This document shows positions 25,709 to 34,010 of a stretch of DNA of 64,000 bases, piece by piece. A program made the translations under genes and the position numbers. Positions within the stretch are counted from its first letter, which is position 1, and the number at the start of each line of letters is the position of its first letter. A model generated the notes under the pieces. That model was given only the letters and a program-made list of their open reading frames with translations, had not been told where the DNA came from and searched no databases. The DNA comes from G016756615 sp050958605. Its GTDB lineage: Bacteria; Pseudomonadota; Alphaproteobacteria; Rhizobiales; Rhizobiaceae. Where the stretch lies: contig NZ_JBJHDO010000014.1 in NCBI RefSeq assembly GCF_050958605.1, positions 62,001-126,000 on the forward strand. The letters are read 5' to 3'.

Positions 25709-26625
25709 TGCGCAACTCACACATCGTTCTCGCGGTTTTCATCGCCGCCGCCGCGCTCTCCCCGTTCCTCATCGGGGGGCGCTTCACATTTCACATCGCG
25801 ATCCTGATCGGCATCAAGGCGCTCCTCGCGCTGAGTCTGCACCTGATGTTGCGTATCGGCCAGTTGTCGCTGGTCCAGGCCGGGTTCATGGGCATGGGCG
25901 CCTATGCGTCAGCGCTCCTCACGCGGGATGTGGGCTTTCCCTTCCTGCTCGGCCTCGCCTCGGCGATCGCCATACCAGCCGCCATCGCCTATGCGATCGG
26001 CACGATCATCCTCAAGGTGCGCGGGGTGCATTTCGCGCTGCTCACCTTCGTGATGGGTGAGGCGATCGTCCTGATCTTTGTGGAGTTCGTCTTCCCCTTC
26101 GGCGGCAACAACGGCCTGATGAGCATTCCGGCCGCTTCGATCTTCGGCCTGTCGCTGCACAGCCGGGAGAGCTTCTACATCTTCGTGCTGGTCGTCGCAG
26201 GTCTCGCCCTCTTGGTGCTGCGCGGCATGTTGCATGGGCAACCTGGACGTATCCTCGACGGATTGGACAAGAACGAGCCTCTGGTTCAGGCGCTCGGGAT
26301 CGATGCCCTAGGCTGGCGCCGCTTCGTTTTCGTCGTCAGCGCTGGGATCGCGGGGGCTTCCGGCAGCCTCTATGCCCATTATCTGAGCTATATCTCGCCT
26401 GAGGCCTTCAATGTCACCACCACCATCAATGTGCTGGTGATGAACGTCATCGGCGGCGTCGGAGCAATCGCCGGGCCGATCATCGGCGCGATGATCCTCG
26501 TTCCGCTGCCTGAACTCTTCCGGACCGCGATTGCCTACCAGCAGTTCCTCTACGGTGTTTCGCTTCTCTTGCTGATGATGTTCCTCTCGCAAGGGCTCAC
26601 TGGCGTGCTGCGGAGAAAGAAATGA
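25708..26625 (+). CDS. Branched-chain-type ABC permease, LivM-like
   Basis: The 305-residue protein has about ten hydrophobic segments, with LMLRIGQLSLVQAGFMGMGAYASALLTRDVGFPFLLGLASAIAI and GVGAIAGPIIGAMILVPLPELFR as LivM-type landmarks. It pairs with the LivH-like permease, overlapping it by one base, and its own end overlaps the ATPase start by 4 bases. This tight packing shows one transcript. Confidence 0.92.
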   Translation: MRNSHIVLAVFIAAAALSPFLIGGRFTFHIAILIGIKALLALSLHLMLRIGQLSLVQAGFMGMGAYASALLTRDVGFPFLLGLASAIAIPAAIAYAIGTIILKVRGVHFALLTFVMGEAIVLIFVEFVFPFGGNNGLMSIPAASIFGLSLHSRESFYIFVLVVAGLALLVLRGMLHGQPGRILDGLDKNEPLVQALGIDALGWRRFVFVVSAGIAGASGSLYAHYLSYISPEAFNVTTTINVLVMNVIGGVGAIAGPIIGAMILVPLPELFRTAIAYQQFLYGVSLLLLMMFLSQGLTGVLRRKK

Positions 26626-27398
26626 CCGGCGCGCAACTCGAAGTGAAATCGGTCTCGCGCAGCTTTGGCGGAATCAAGGCGGTCGAGAATGTCTCATTCG
26701 CGGTCGATCCGGGGCGCATCACCGGCCTGATCGGCCCGAACGGCGCGGGCAAGACCACGCTGTTCAACCTGATCACCGGCGGCATGCGCGCCAACAGCGG
26801 GCATATCTATTTCGATGGTCATGACATTTCCGGCTGGGCACCGGGCAAGGTGGCGCGTGCGGGCCTGGTGCGTAGCTTCCAGGCGGCGATGACGCTTCCG
26901 GACCTGACGGTGCGCGAACATCTGGAGCAGGCCGTTCTCTTCCGGACCGTGGGCACGCCGCTGGCACTACTGTCGGCGCGCAGGTTGCGTGCCGCGCGCG
27001 AAGAAGCCCAAGCGGTGGCGCAGGATGTGCTGGTCTTCACCGGGCTGGAAGAAAACGCCGGTGAAGTCGCGGCTGCACTTCCCTACGGGTTGCAGAAGAT
27101 CCTCGGCGTCGCCATGGCGATTGCCACCACACCCAGAATGCTGCTGGCCGACGAACCCGCGGCGGGACTGAACGGGACGGAAACGGCGCGCATGGAAGCG
27201 CTGTTCCGCGCGATGCACCATGAACGCGGCATAGCGTTGATCGTGATCGAACATGATCTGCCGATGGTGATGCGGCTTTGCGATCGGATCGTGGCTTTGG
27301 CGCAGGGCCGGCTCATCGCCGACGGCACGCCGACAGAGGTGCGCAACTCTCCCGCCTTTATCGAAGCCTATCTGGGGAGCGCGGCGGATGCGGCTTGA
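26622..27398 (+). CDS. ABC transporter ATPase, LivG-like
   Basis: The 258-residue ATPase has Walker A GPNGAGKTTLFNLITG, Q-loop GLVRSFQAAMTLPDL, an ABC-signature region LPYGLQKILGVAMAIATTPRMLLADEPAAGLN (a degenerate signature, usual in LivG) and the H-loop in IVIEHDLPMVM. It energises the importer together with the LivF-like subunit encoded next. Confidence 0.93.
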   Translation: MTGAQLEVKSVSRSFGGIKAVENVSFAVDPGRITGLIGPNGAGKTTLFNLITGGMRANSGHIYFDGHDISGWAPGKVARAGLVRSFQAAMTLPDLTVREHLEQAVLFRTVGTPLALLSARRLRAAREEAQAVAQDVLVFTGLEENAGEVAAALPYGLQKILGVAMAIATTPRMLLADEPAAGLNGTETARMEALFRAMHHERGIALIVIEHDLPMVMRLCDRIVALAQGRLIADGTPTEVRNSPAFIEAYLGSAADAA

Positions 27399-28113
27399 AC
27401 TCGACAACGTCTCGATCCACTACGGGGCCATCCATGCCGTGCGCGACGTCTCGATCGACGTGGCCTCGGGCTCCGTCGCGGCGATCATCGGCGCCAATGG
27501 CGCCGGCAAGTCCACCATCATGCGAGGCATTGTCGGACTGGTTCCCCTGTCGAAGGGAGAGATCCGCATCGATGGCCGGGTGATCACAAATCTGCCGACC
27601 GAACAGCGAACCCGCTCCGGCATCGCGCTCTCGCCCGAGGGCCGCAAGCTCTTCTCGGAAATGACGGTGCACGACAACTTGCTGTCCGGCGCCTATCTGC
27701 GCCGCGACGCGCGGGCCATCCGTGACGATCTGGACATGGTCTATGCGCTGTTTCCTCGACTGACCGAGCGGCGACAGAGTCTCGGCCGCAATCTTTCGGG
27801 CGGCGAGCAGCAGATGGTGGCGATCGGCCGCGCGCTGATGGCCGCCCCCAAGCTTCTGCTGCTGGACGAGCCATCCCTCGGTCTCGCCCCGGCTGTGATC
27901 CACATGATGGCTGGCGCTATCCGCAAGATTGCGCTGACCGGGGTGACGGTGCTTCTCGTCGAGCAGAATTCCCACCTCGCACTGTCGCTCTCGCAGATGG
28001 GGCATGTCCTGGAGGGAGGGCGTCTCGTCCGTTCGTCGCCGGCGTCGGACCTCTTGCACGACGAGGATTTGAAGCGCGCCTATTTGGGCGATGACCCCCT
28101 GGTGGTCAAATGA
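27388..28113 (+). CDS. ABC transporter ATPase, LivF-like
   Basis: The 241-residue ATPase has Walker A GANGAGKSTIMRGIVG, signature LSGGEQQMVAIGRALMAAPKLLLLDEPSLGLAP and H-loop LLVEQNSHLALS. It overlaps the LivG-like gene by 11 bases. It completes a five-gene Liv-type importer (23672-28113) dedicated to the catabolic block. The start ATG at 27388 lies inside the preceding gene; GGGGAGCG lies upstream. Confidence 0.92.
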   Translation: MRLELDNVSIHYGAIHAVRDVSIDVASGSVAAIIGANGAGKSTIMRGIVGLVPLSKGEIRIDGRVITNLPTEQRTRSGIALSPEGRKLFSEMTVHDNLLSGAYLRRDARAIRDDLDMVYALFPRLTERRQSLGRNLSGGEQQMVAIGRALMAAPKLLLLDEPSLGLAPAVIHMMAGAIRKIALTGVTVLLVEQNSHLALSLSQMGHVLEGGRLVRSSPASDLLHDEDLKRAYLGDDPLVVK

Positions 28114-28126
28114 CGGAGGAGACGCG

Positions 28127-28735
28127 ATGAAACTGTTCTACTCGCCGAATTCGCCTTTCGCGCGAAAGGTATTGATCTGCGCGATCGAACTGGATGTCGA
28201 CGCTCGGATCGAGCGGATTCCGGTTACGCCGCATCCGATCAACCGCAATCAGGACTTGGTGGCGCTCAACCCCCTGGGACAGGTCCCCACGCTAAAGACA
28301 GCCGACGGCGAGGTCATTTGCGACAGCCGGGTGATCTGCGAGTATCTGGCCGCATTGGCTGCGGAGCAGAAGGTGTTCCCGCAAGGCCCGCGTCGCTTCA
28401 CCGCGCTCACCGAGCAGTCGCTCTGTGACGGACTTCTGGCCGCGTGCCTGTCGATCCGCTACGAGCGCAGCACCCGGCCGGAAGCCAGCCGGTCGGCCGA
28501 ATGGATCGGGGGCCAGATGGCCAAGATCGAAAGCGTGCTGGATGAGCTCAACCGCCGCTATGCCCCGCCGCCGGCGGGATTTGACATAGGACATGTCTCG
28601 GTGGCCTGTGTGACCGGCTATCTCGCTTTCCGCTTTCCCGAGATCGAACTCGCGCCGCGCTGGCCGAATCTGGCCGCCTATGATGCCCACATGAATGAGC
28701 GTCCCTCATTCGTAGAAACCATTCCGGCGGGCTGA
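28127..28735 (+). CDS. Glutathione S-transferase
   Basis: The 202-residue protein has an N-terminal thioredoxin-like GST domain (MKLFYSPNSPFARKVLICAIELDV, cis-Pro in QVPTLK, glutathione-binding DSRVICEYL) and an all-helical C-terminal domain ending RWPNLAAYDAHMNERPSFVET. The position of Ser/Tyr near residue 6-9 matches YibF-type enzymes. In catabolic operons such proteins isomerise, dehalogenate or cleave ethers using glutathione; the reaction here is unknown. GAGGAG precedes the ATG by 7 bases, 13 bases after livF-like. Confidence 0.88.
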   Translation: MKLFYSPNSPFARKVLICAIELDVDARIERIPVTPHPINRNQDLVALNPLGQVPTLKTADGEVICDSRVICEYLAALAAEQKVFPQGPRRFTALTEQSLCDGLLAACLSIRYERSTRPEASRSAEWIGGQMAKIESVLDELNRRYAPPPAGFDIGHVSVACVTGYLAFRFPEIELAPRWPNLAAYDAHMNERPSFVETIPAG

Positions 28736-28774
28736 CCCCGCCCCCCCATCATCCCCTCATTTCCGGTGAACCGC

Positions 28775-29629
28775 ATGCTCTCCTCGCAACAATGGCTGCT
28801 TGATCATCTCGATGATCCACGTGTTCGCATCTTTGACTGCACTGTCGAGATGCGACCGCAGCCCGTCGGCAAGTCGATCCTGATCAGCGGTCATGGCGGC
28901 TGGGCTCGCGCCCATATTCCCGGAGCGCGCTATCTGTCGATGCCCGACGAACTCTCGGCTCCTTCCGGTAACATCCCTTATGGGCTGCCCCCCGCAGCGC
29001 AGATCGAAAACGTGCTGCGGGCCCATGGAGTCAACGACGGCGACATCATCGTGCTCTACGGCGCGGGTTATCTGGGGCCGGTCGTACGCAGCTGGTGGGT
29101 GCTGACCGCGTCAGGCGCGCCGGACGTGCGCATCCTGGACGGGGGGCTCGAAGGCTGGCGCGAGGCGGGATTGCCGTTGAACGACGCGTCGAGCACGCCC
29201 GCCGCGGGAAATTTCACCGCGCGCTCCCGTCCGGACCTGGTCGTCGGTGCCGACGAGGTGGACGCGGCGATCGGCGATCCGGATGTCGTCCTCCTGAATG
29301 CGCTATCGCCCGAGCAGTTCAAGGGGACCGGCGGCGTGCATTATGGACGGCCCGGCCGCATTCCCGGCAGCGTGAGCGTGCCCTTTCGCGATTTCCTGAA
29401 GCCCGGCACGTCCTGGTTCAAGAGCGGCGACGAAATCCGCGCTATTCTCGATGCGGCAGGGGTTTTGACGCGTCCCCGCATCATCAACTATTGCGGTGGC
29501 GGCGTCGCGGCGAGCGGCACGGCCTTCGTGCTGCATCTGATCGGTCGCGACGATGCGGCGCTCTATGACGGCTCGCTCACCGACTGGTCGGCCGACCCGG
29601 AGCGGCCGATGCTGGTCGACCCGGCCTGA
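28775..29629 (+). CDS. Cytoplasmic tandem-rhodanese sulfurtransferase
   Basis: The 284-residue protein has two rhodanese modules without a signal peptide: an N-terminal inactive one (HIPGARYLSMPDEL...IVLYGAGYLGPVVRSWWVL) and a C-terminal one whose active-site loop is YCGGGVAASGTAFVL with Cys as sulfur carrier. Layout is that of thiosulfate or 3-mercaptopyruvate sulfurtransferases (SseA-like). It moves sulfane sulfur to an acceptor. It lies between the GST and SDR genes, hinting at a sulfur-containing substrate or product. The start could be the GTG at 28766. Confidence 0.85.
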   Translation: MLSSQQWLLDHLDDPRVRIFDCTVEMRPQPVGKSILISGHGGWARAHIPGARYLSMPDELSAPSGNIPYGLPPAAQIENVLRAHGVNDGDIIVLYGAGYLGPVVRSWWVLTASGAPDVRILDGGLEGWREAGLPLNDASSTPAAGNFTARSRPDLVVGADEVDAAIGDPDVVLLNALSPEQFKGTGGVHYGRPGRIPGSVSVPFRDFLKPGTSWFKSGDEIRAILDAAGVLTRPRIINYCGGGVAASGTAFVLHLIGRDDAALYDGSLTDWSADPERPMLVDPA

Positions 29630-29672
29630 CTATTGCCGCACGGCAGGTTTTTGCAATCATCAGGAGGCGAAC

Positions 29673-30434
29673 GTGATCAAAGCGGATCTGGCGGGAAAGA
29701 CGGTGTTGGTCACGGGCGGCCTCTCGGGGATCGGTTTTGCCGCGGCAAGGATGTTTGGCCTGAATGGAGCCAAGGTTTGCATCAATCACCTGCCTGGTGA
29801 TTCGCATCTCGAGCAGAGGCTTGAGGAATTGCGCGACCTCGGCATCGAGGCCGAAGGCTGCGCGGGCGATGTCAGCAAGCCGGGCGAGGCCGAGGCCATG
29901 GTCGCTGCGGCCATCGCATCGCTCGGCGGGCTCGATATCCTGATCAACAATGCTGGTACTTCGGGCGGACCGCAGCCCATTCCTTTCACCGAACTCGATC
30001 AGATGACCGAGGAGTTCTGGCAGCAGATTCTGTCGACCAATCTGCTCGGCGTGTTTCGCTGCACACGCGCAGCCGCCGATACGCTTCGCGCGCGCAAGGG
30101 GGCGGTGGTGAATACCGCGTCCATCTCGGGTCTCGGTGTCCGTGGCAGCAGCATCGCCTATGCCGCCAGCAAGGCTGCGCTCATCAACCTGACGCGCAGC
30201 CTTTCAGTGGCGCTAGCGCCCGAAGCTCGGGTGAACGCGGTCGCGCCTGGATTTGTCGACACGCCCTGGACGCAGAAATGGTCCGGCGAGCGGCGGGCCA
30301 ACGCCGTAGAGCGGACTTTGCTCAAGCGCATGGCGCAGCCTGAGGACGTTGCGGAAGCGATGCTCTTTCTTGCCGGCGGGGCGGACTATATCACCGGGCA
30401 GACGATCGTTCTGGACGGCGGCGTCGCCAATTGA
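29673..30434 (+). CDS. Short-chain dehydrogenase/reductase
   Basis: The 253-residue product has the NAD(P) motif TGGLSGIGFAAARMF, NNAG in ILINNAGTSGG, catalytic Ser in SISGLG and the Y-x3-K pair in YAASKAALINL, ending GGADYITGQTIVLDGGVAN. It is a classical SDR oxidising or reducing a carbonyl/alcohol. GTG is used as start, behind AGGAGG at 7 bases, in preference to a longer frame that would overlap the sulfurtransferase. Confidence 0.9.
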   Translation: MIKADLAGKTVLVTGGLSGIGFAAARMFGLNGAKVCINHLPGDSHLEQRLEELRDLGIEAEGCAGDVSKPGEAEAMVAAAIASLGGLDILINNAGTSGGPQPIPFTELDQMTEEFWQQILSTNLLGVFRCTRAAADTLRARKGAVVNTASISGLGVRGSSIAYAASKAALINLTRSLSVALAPEARVNAVAPGFVDTPWTQKWSGERRANAVERTLLKRMAQPEDVAEAMLFLAGGADYITGQTIVLDGGVAN

Positions 30435-30469
30435 GCGCACCGGCGGCCCGCCGGAAGGAGAGAAAGCCG

Positions 30470-31351
30470 ATGCATCATTGTCATTCGCAATGGGGCTGCC
30501 GTGAGGATATCGGGGCTGGAGTTCATCTGACTCCGGAAAAGACGCTCTCGGCGCTTGCGCTCGTGCGCGAGGGACAGGTCCTCGATATCAGCCATGACAT
30601 CTACTACGGCGCGCCCTGCATGCCACCCAATCAGACGCCCTTCCTGATGTCGATCTTCTCCGGCTGGAAAGACACCATCAAGCGTCGTCGCAAGCTGGGC
30701 CATGTCAACGAGATGGGCACCAATCTCGAACGCGTCGAGATGACCATGCACGTCGGCACCCATATCGATGCTCTCGGCCACGCATCGATCGGCGATCGCC
30801 TCTTCAACAACCGCTCCGCCGAGGAGGTGGTGACCAACTGGGGGCTGGACGCGCTGGGCGCCGAACATATCCCGCCGATGATCACACGTGGGCTGCTGTT
30901 CGACGTGGGTGGCGAAGAAGGGCTCCGGACCGGCCAGGTGGTGAGTGTTGACGACCTGCGGCGCGCGGCCGATCGCGGCGGCTTCGCGGTCGAGAAGGGC
31001 GACGTGGCGATGATCCGCACCGGATGGGGCCGGCATTTCGAGGTCGACAACGCCAAGTATCTGCATGGCGAGCCCGGCATCGATGTCGCGGGCGCCGAAT
31101 GGCTGATCGAGCAGGGCGTGGTCGCGATCGGCTCCGACAATATGGCGGTCGAGGTCCTTCCCAACCCCGACCCTTCGCTGGTCATGCCGGTGCATCAGCT
31201 CGCCCTGGCCGAACACGGCGTCTATTTGATCGAGAACCTTGCGCTCGAACTGGCTGGGCGGGAACGGCTCTATACGTCCTGCTTCGTCCTTCTCTCACCG
31301 AAGTTTCGTGGCGCGACGGCCGCCCCGGTGCGTCCGGTTCTCCTCCGGTAG
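30470..31351 (+). CDS. Cyclase-family metal-dependent hydrolase (kynurenine formamidase-like)
   Basis: The 293-residue protein contains the cyclase-family metal motif HVGTHIDALGHASIGD and a later SDNMAVEVLP region typical of the fold. Family members hydrolyse amides or lactones (for example N-formylkynurenine, isatin hydrolase) using Mn or Zn. Start ATG 30470 follows GGAAGGAG. It is the last enzyme of the block, ending 34 bases from the convergent GntR gene. Confidence 0.87.
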   Translation: MHHCHSQWGCREDIGAGVHLTPEKTLSALALVREGQVLDISHDIYYGAPCMPPNQTPFLMSIFSGWKDTIKRRRKLGHVNEMGTNLERVEMTMHVGTHIDALGHASIGDRLFNNRSAEEVVTNWGLDALGAEHIPPMITRGLLFDVGGEEGLRTGQVVSVDDLRRAADRGGFAVEKGDVAMIRTGWGRHFEVDNAKYLHGEPGIDVAGAEWLIEQGVVAIGSDNMAVEVLPNPDPSLVMPVHQLALAEHGVYLIENLALELAGRERLYTSCFVLLSPKFRGATAAPVRPVLLR

Positions 31352-31385
31352 AAGACGGGGCCGGTGCGCCCCTCAACTCCGACCG

Positions 31386-32126
31386 TCAGGTCTGATTGGC
31401 CGTGATGCGGGTCTTGTACTGCACCTCTTCGGGCGGATAGTATGAGACCGAGACTTCAAACAGTCTGTCGTCCTCGCCATAGAACCGGCGAATGATCAAA
31501 AGCGCCTGGCTATTGCGCCTCTTGCGCAGCACATCCGCCGCTTCGCGTGTAAAGGGCGCCGAGGAAACCTCCACATCGATGAACTTGACGGTCTTCTTGT
31601 ACTTCTTCTTCAGAATTTCGTAGACGCCGCCGCGTTCATGTCCGATCAGGTCGACGACGCCCAGATACTCCTTGCGCAGATAGATGTAAGACCATGAAAC
31701 CGCACGGGTGGTGCCCGGTGCGCAACGATAGGTGTCGAGCTGCGCCCAACCCTCGAGGTCACCATCCAGCCGGGCCTCCGCCGGTTGCTTCACCAGGTGC
31801 AGAATGGTCTGCTTTAGCTTGAGATCGGTATGTTCGAGATAATGACCCAGACTGTCCGATGATTCGAAGTTCAGGCCGTATAGTGGCATGGACGATGCGC
31901 TGATGACCCGGGTGCCCGCGCGCTTCTTGCGCTGGACGAGACCGCGGTTCTGCAGATTTCGTACCGCCTCGCGAATTGTGTAGCGGCTTGCGTTGAACTC
32001 CACGCAAAGGTCCACTTCATTCGGAATGTTGTCGCCGACGCGATAGAGGCCATCCGAGATGCGCTGGATCAGCACGTGGGCAATCCCGTCGATCTTGGAG
32101 CTATTGGCCTTGCTCGGTGGCTCCAT
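31386..32126 (-). CDS. GntR/HutC-family regulator (UTRA domain)
   Basis: The 246-residue product has a winged-helix domain (about residues 12-78: VGDNIPNEVDLCVEFNASRYTIREAVRNLQNRGLVQRKKRAGTRV) and a C-terminal UTRA effector domain (LLIIRRFYGEDDRLFEVSVSYYPPEE). It is convergent to the block and likely a repressor with a ligand from the pathway. No palindrome was spotted upstream of its own start. Confidence 0.9.
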   Translation of the reverse strand: MEPPSKANSSKIDGIAHVLIQRISDGLYRVGDNIPNEVDLCVEFNASRYTIREAVRNLQNRGLVQRKKRAGTRVISASSMPLYGLNFESSDSLGHYLEHTDLKLKQTILHLVKQPAEARLDGDLEGWAQLDTYRCAPGTTRAVSWSYIYLRKEYLGVVDLIGHERGGVYEILKKKYKKTVKFIDVEVSSAPFTREAADVLRKRRNSQALLIIRRFYGEDDRLFEVSVSYYPPEEVQYKTRITANQT

Positions 32127-32430
32127 TTGTCATCTCTCGTGATTAGAAAGAACGGCGTAGGCGGCTCGTGGCCGGAGCGACATGCAAACCGTCTTTGCCG
32201 TCGAAGTCCGTGGACCATCATCCGAAAATGGATGCGAGAAATCCCCTTGGATTGCAAGTCCTTGACACCGCGAAGCGGCCCCGAAATCACGCGGGATCAC
32301 ACTCGTGCCGGCCCCCTCGGTCGCACGTGGTCTGTCGGGTGTGGCGATAGCGACAGGTGTAGCGCGGAGCAAGTTTCCAGCGAACCGCTAGTCTTAGTCG
32401 GGATGTCACCGGCGAACCGGCCGCGCGCCC
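32127..32430. other. 304-base spacer beside the GntR gene
   Basis: No gene is supported. The short frames on both strands lack ribosome-binding sites. It contains the GntR promoter at its left end, and the 3' end of the TerB-like gene lies at its right border. No strong hairpin or operator was seen. Confidence 0.5.
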
Positions 32431-32958
32431 TCAATGCACCACGACGCCCAGCTTCTGCCGCAGCTTGTGCATGCGGGTCTCGAGCATCGGCAGCGGCTGG
32501 CCGCCTGCGGTGGCAACGCGCCGCGCCATGGTGATGAGGTCGCTTTTTTCCGCTTCGTCGAGCCGTTCGCGCAGGAGCGGCGTCAGCGTGTCGATCACGA
32601 CGCCCGCATCGTCCACTCGGCCGGCCGCCCATTTCGCGTAGTCGATGGCATCGTCGGCCCTGCTCTGGGCAGCCACGCCCGCAATGACCTCGCGCAACGC
32701 CTGTTCGCGTTCCCTCGTCATCCGCGGCCCATCCGTGGCTATGGCCAGAATGAGCGTTGCGGCGGCCACGACCGGGTCATCGATCGCCGTGAGCGCCGAC
32801 ATCTCGTCCTTGCCCTCGAGCCGTTCGCGCCGAACCGATCCGCGCACGCGCCCGAGCACGTCGGCGACGTCGTCGGCCGCTTCCTTGATCATCTTGCGCC
32901 GGTACCACCACAGCACTCCGGCGACCAGCAGGACGATCACGATGAAGGTTACGGGCAT
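32431..32958 (-). CDS. Membrane-anchored TerB-like protein
   Basis: The 175-residue protein begins with one membrane helix (MPVTFIVIVLLVAGVLWWY) followed by a basic stretch and a C-terminal helical domain of the TerB/tellurite-resistance type (LIAIATDGPRMTREREQALREVIAG..., TPLLRERLDEAEKSDLITMARRVATAGG). Role unknown in this arrangement. The start at 32958 is chosen over 33000 because it opens directly with the membrane helix. Confidence 0.65.
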   Translation of the reverse strand: MPVTFIVIVLLVAGVLWWYRRKMIKEAADDVADVLGRVRGSVRRERLEGKDEMSALTAIDDPVVAAATLILAIATDGPRMTREREQALREVIAGVAAQSRADDAIDYAKWAAGRVDDAGVVIDTLTPLLRERLDEAEKSDLITMARRVATAGGQPLPMLETRMHKLRQKLGVVVH

Positions 32959-33037
32959 TTCAGGCCGACTCCCTTGCGGCAACCAGCCACAATAGAACAT
33001 CGGAACCGGAAGAGGGAACCTGTTTCGCGCCGGCTCC

Positions 33038-33901
33038 CTATCTGGCGAAGCGCCGGGACCCGGCGACGCAGAACACCACCGCGGCGGTGACCGCCACCAT
33101 CAACATGCTGACGGGTTCGCCAAGCAGGAGAGCCGCCAGTGCCAAGCCGAAAAAGGGCTGAAGCAGTTGCAATTGGCCGACGCCGGCTATGCCGCCGAGC
33201 GCTAGGCCGCGATACCAGAAAACGAAGCCGACCAGCATCGAGAAGAGCGACACATAGGCAAGTCCGATCCAGGCCGGTTCGCCGATGCCGTTCCAGGATG
33301 CCGGGAGCGTAGCCAGCGCCAGCGCGCCCATGACGGGCAGCGACAGCACCAGGGCCCAGCAGATCACCTGCCATCCGCCCAGCTTGCGCGACAGCTTCGC
33401 TCCTTCCGCATAGCCCAGCCCGCAAGCGATGATTGCCGCGAGCATCAGGAGGTCGCCTGTCGGAGAGGCGGAAAAGCCCTGCACGGCAGCGAAGCCGGCG
33501 ACCAGGGCGCTGCCCAGCCCTGAAAACAGCCAGAATAGCGGGCGCGGGCGCTCGCCGCCGCGGATCACGCCGAAAATCGCGGTCGCAAGCGGCAGGAGAC
33601 CGACAAAAACGATCGAATGCGCCGCGGTGACGTGCTCGAGCGCCAGCGCCGTCAACAGGGGAAAGCCCACCACCACGCCCAGCGACACGATGACGAGCGG
33701 AACGAGGTCATCACGTTGCGGGCGCTTCTGCCCGAGCGCGACCAGCAGGAAGGCTGCGAGAAGGCCGGCAATCGTCGCGCGCGCCACTGTCAGGAAAACC
33801 GGATCGAAATCAGCCACGGCGACACGCGTCGCCGGCAGCGAGCCGCTGAAGATCAGCACGCCCAGAAATCCGTTGATCCAACCTTCCGTCGTCTTGTCCA
33901 T
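33038..33901 (-). CDS. EamA/DMT-family transporter
   Basis: The 287-residue membrane protein has ten hydrophobic segments in two EamA repeats, including SGSLPATRVAVADFDPVFLTVARATIAGLLAAFLL and the second repeat QLQLLQPFFGLALAALLLGEP. Such proteins export metabolites such as amino acids. It is divergent from a MocR-type regulator at 34009 across 107 bases, the usual pairing for a MocR-controlled exporter. Confidence 0.9.
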   Translation of the reverse strand: MDKTTEGWINGFLGVLIFSGSLPATRVAVADFDPVFLTVARATIAGLLAAFLLVALGQKRPQRDDLVPLVIVSLGVVVGFPLLTALALEHVTAAHSIVFVGLLPLATAIFGVIRGGERPRPLFWLFSGLGSALVAGFAAVQGFSASPTGDLLMLAAIIACGLGYAEGAKLSRKLGGWQVICWALVLSLPVMGALALATLPASWNGIGEPAWIGLAYVSLFSMLVGFVFWYRGLALGGIAGVGQLQLLQPFFGLALAALLLGEPVSMLMVAVTAAVVFCVAGSRRFAR

Positions 33902-33982
33902 CGGGCACCCCTCGTCTTTCGAAAACTTCTGTCCGCCGAAGCCCCTGGATTTTCCAGAGACGGTACATTACGGTTTTTACAA

Positions 33983-34010
33983 ACTGTATTGGGGAAGGTA
34001 GCAGTACAGT
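33983..34010. promoter_or_regulatory. Inverted repeat in the EamA/MocR spacer
   Basis: ACTGTA (33983-33988) and TACAGT (34005-34010) are inverted copies separated by 16 bases, in the divergent spacer just before the MocR gene. MocR regulators bind spaced repeats between their gene and a divergent target. Confidence 0.4.

Noticed and set aside
23654..25720. 688-residue minus-strand frame opposite the ABC-importer genes
   Set aside because: Composition is that of an antisense shadow; the plus-strand genes carry clear LivH and binding-protein motifs.
32127..32430. Several short frames in the spacer next to the GntR gene
   Set aside because: No ribosome-binding sites and compositions typical of chance frames.
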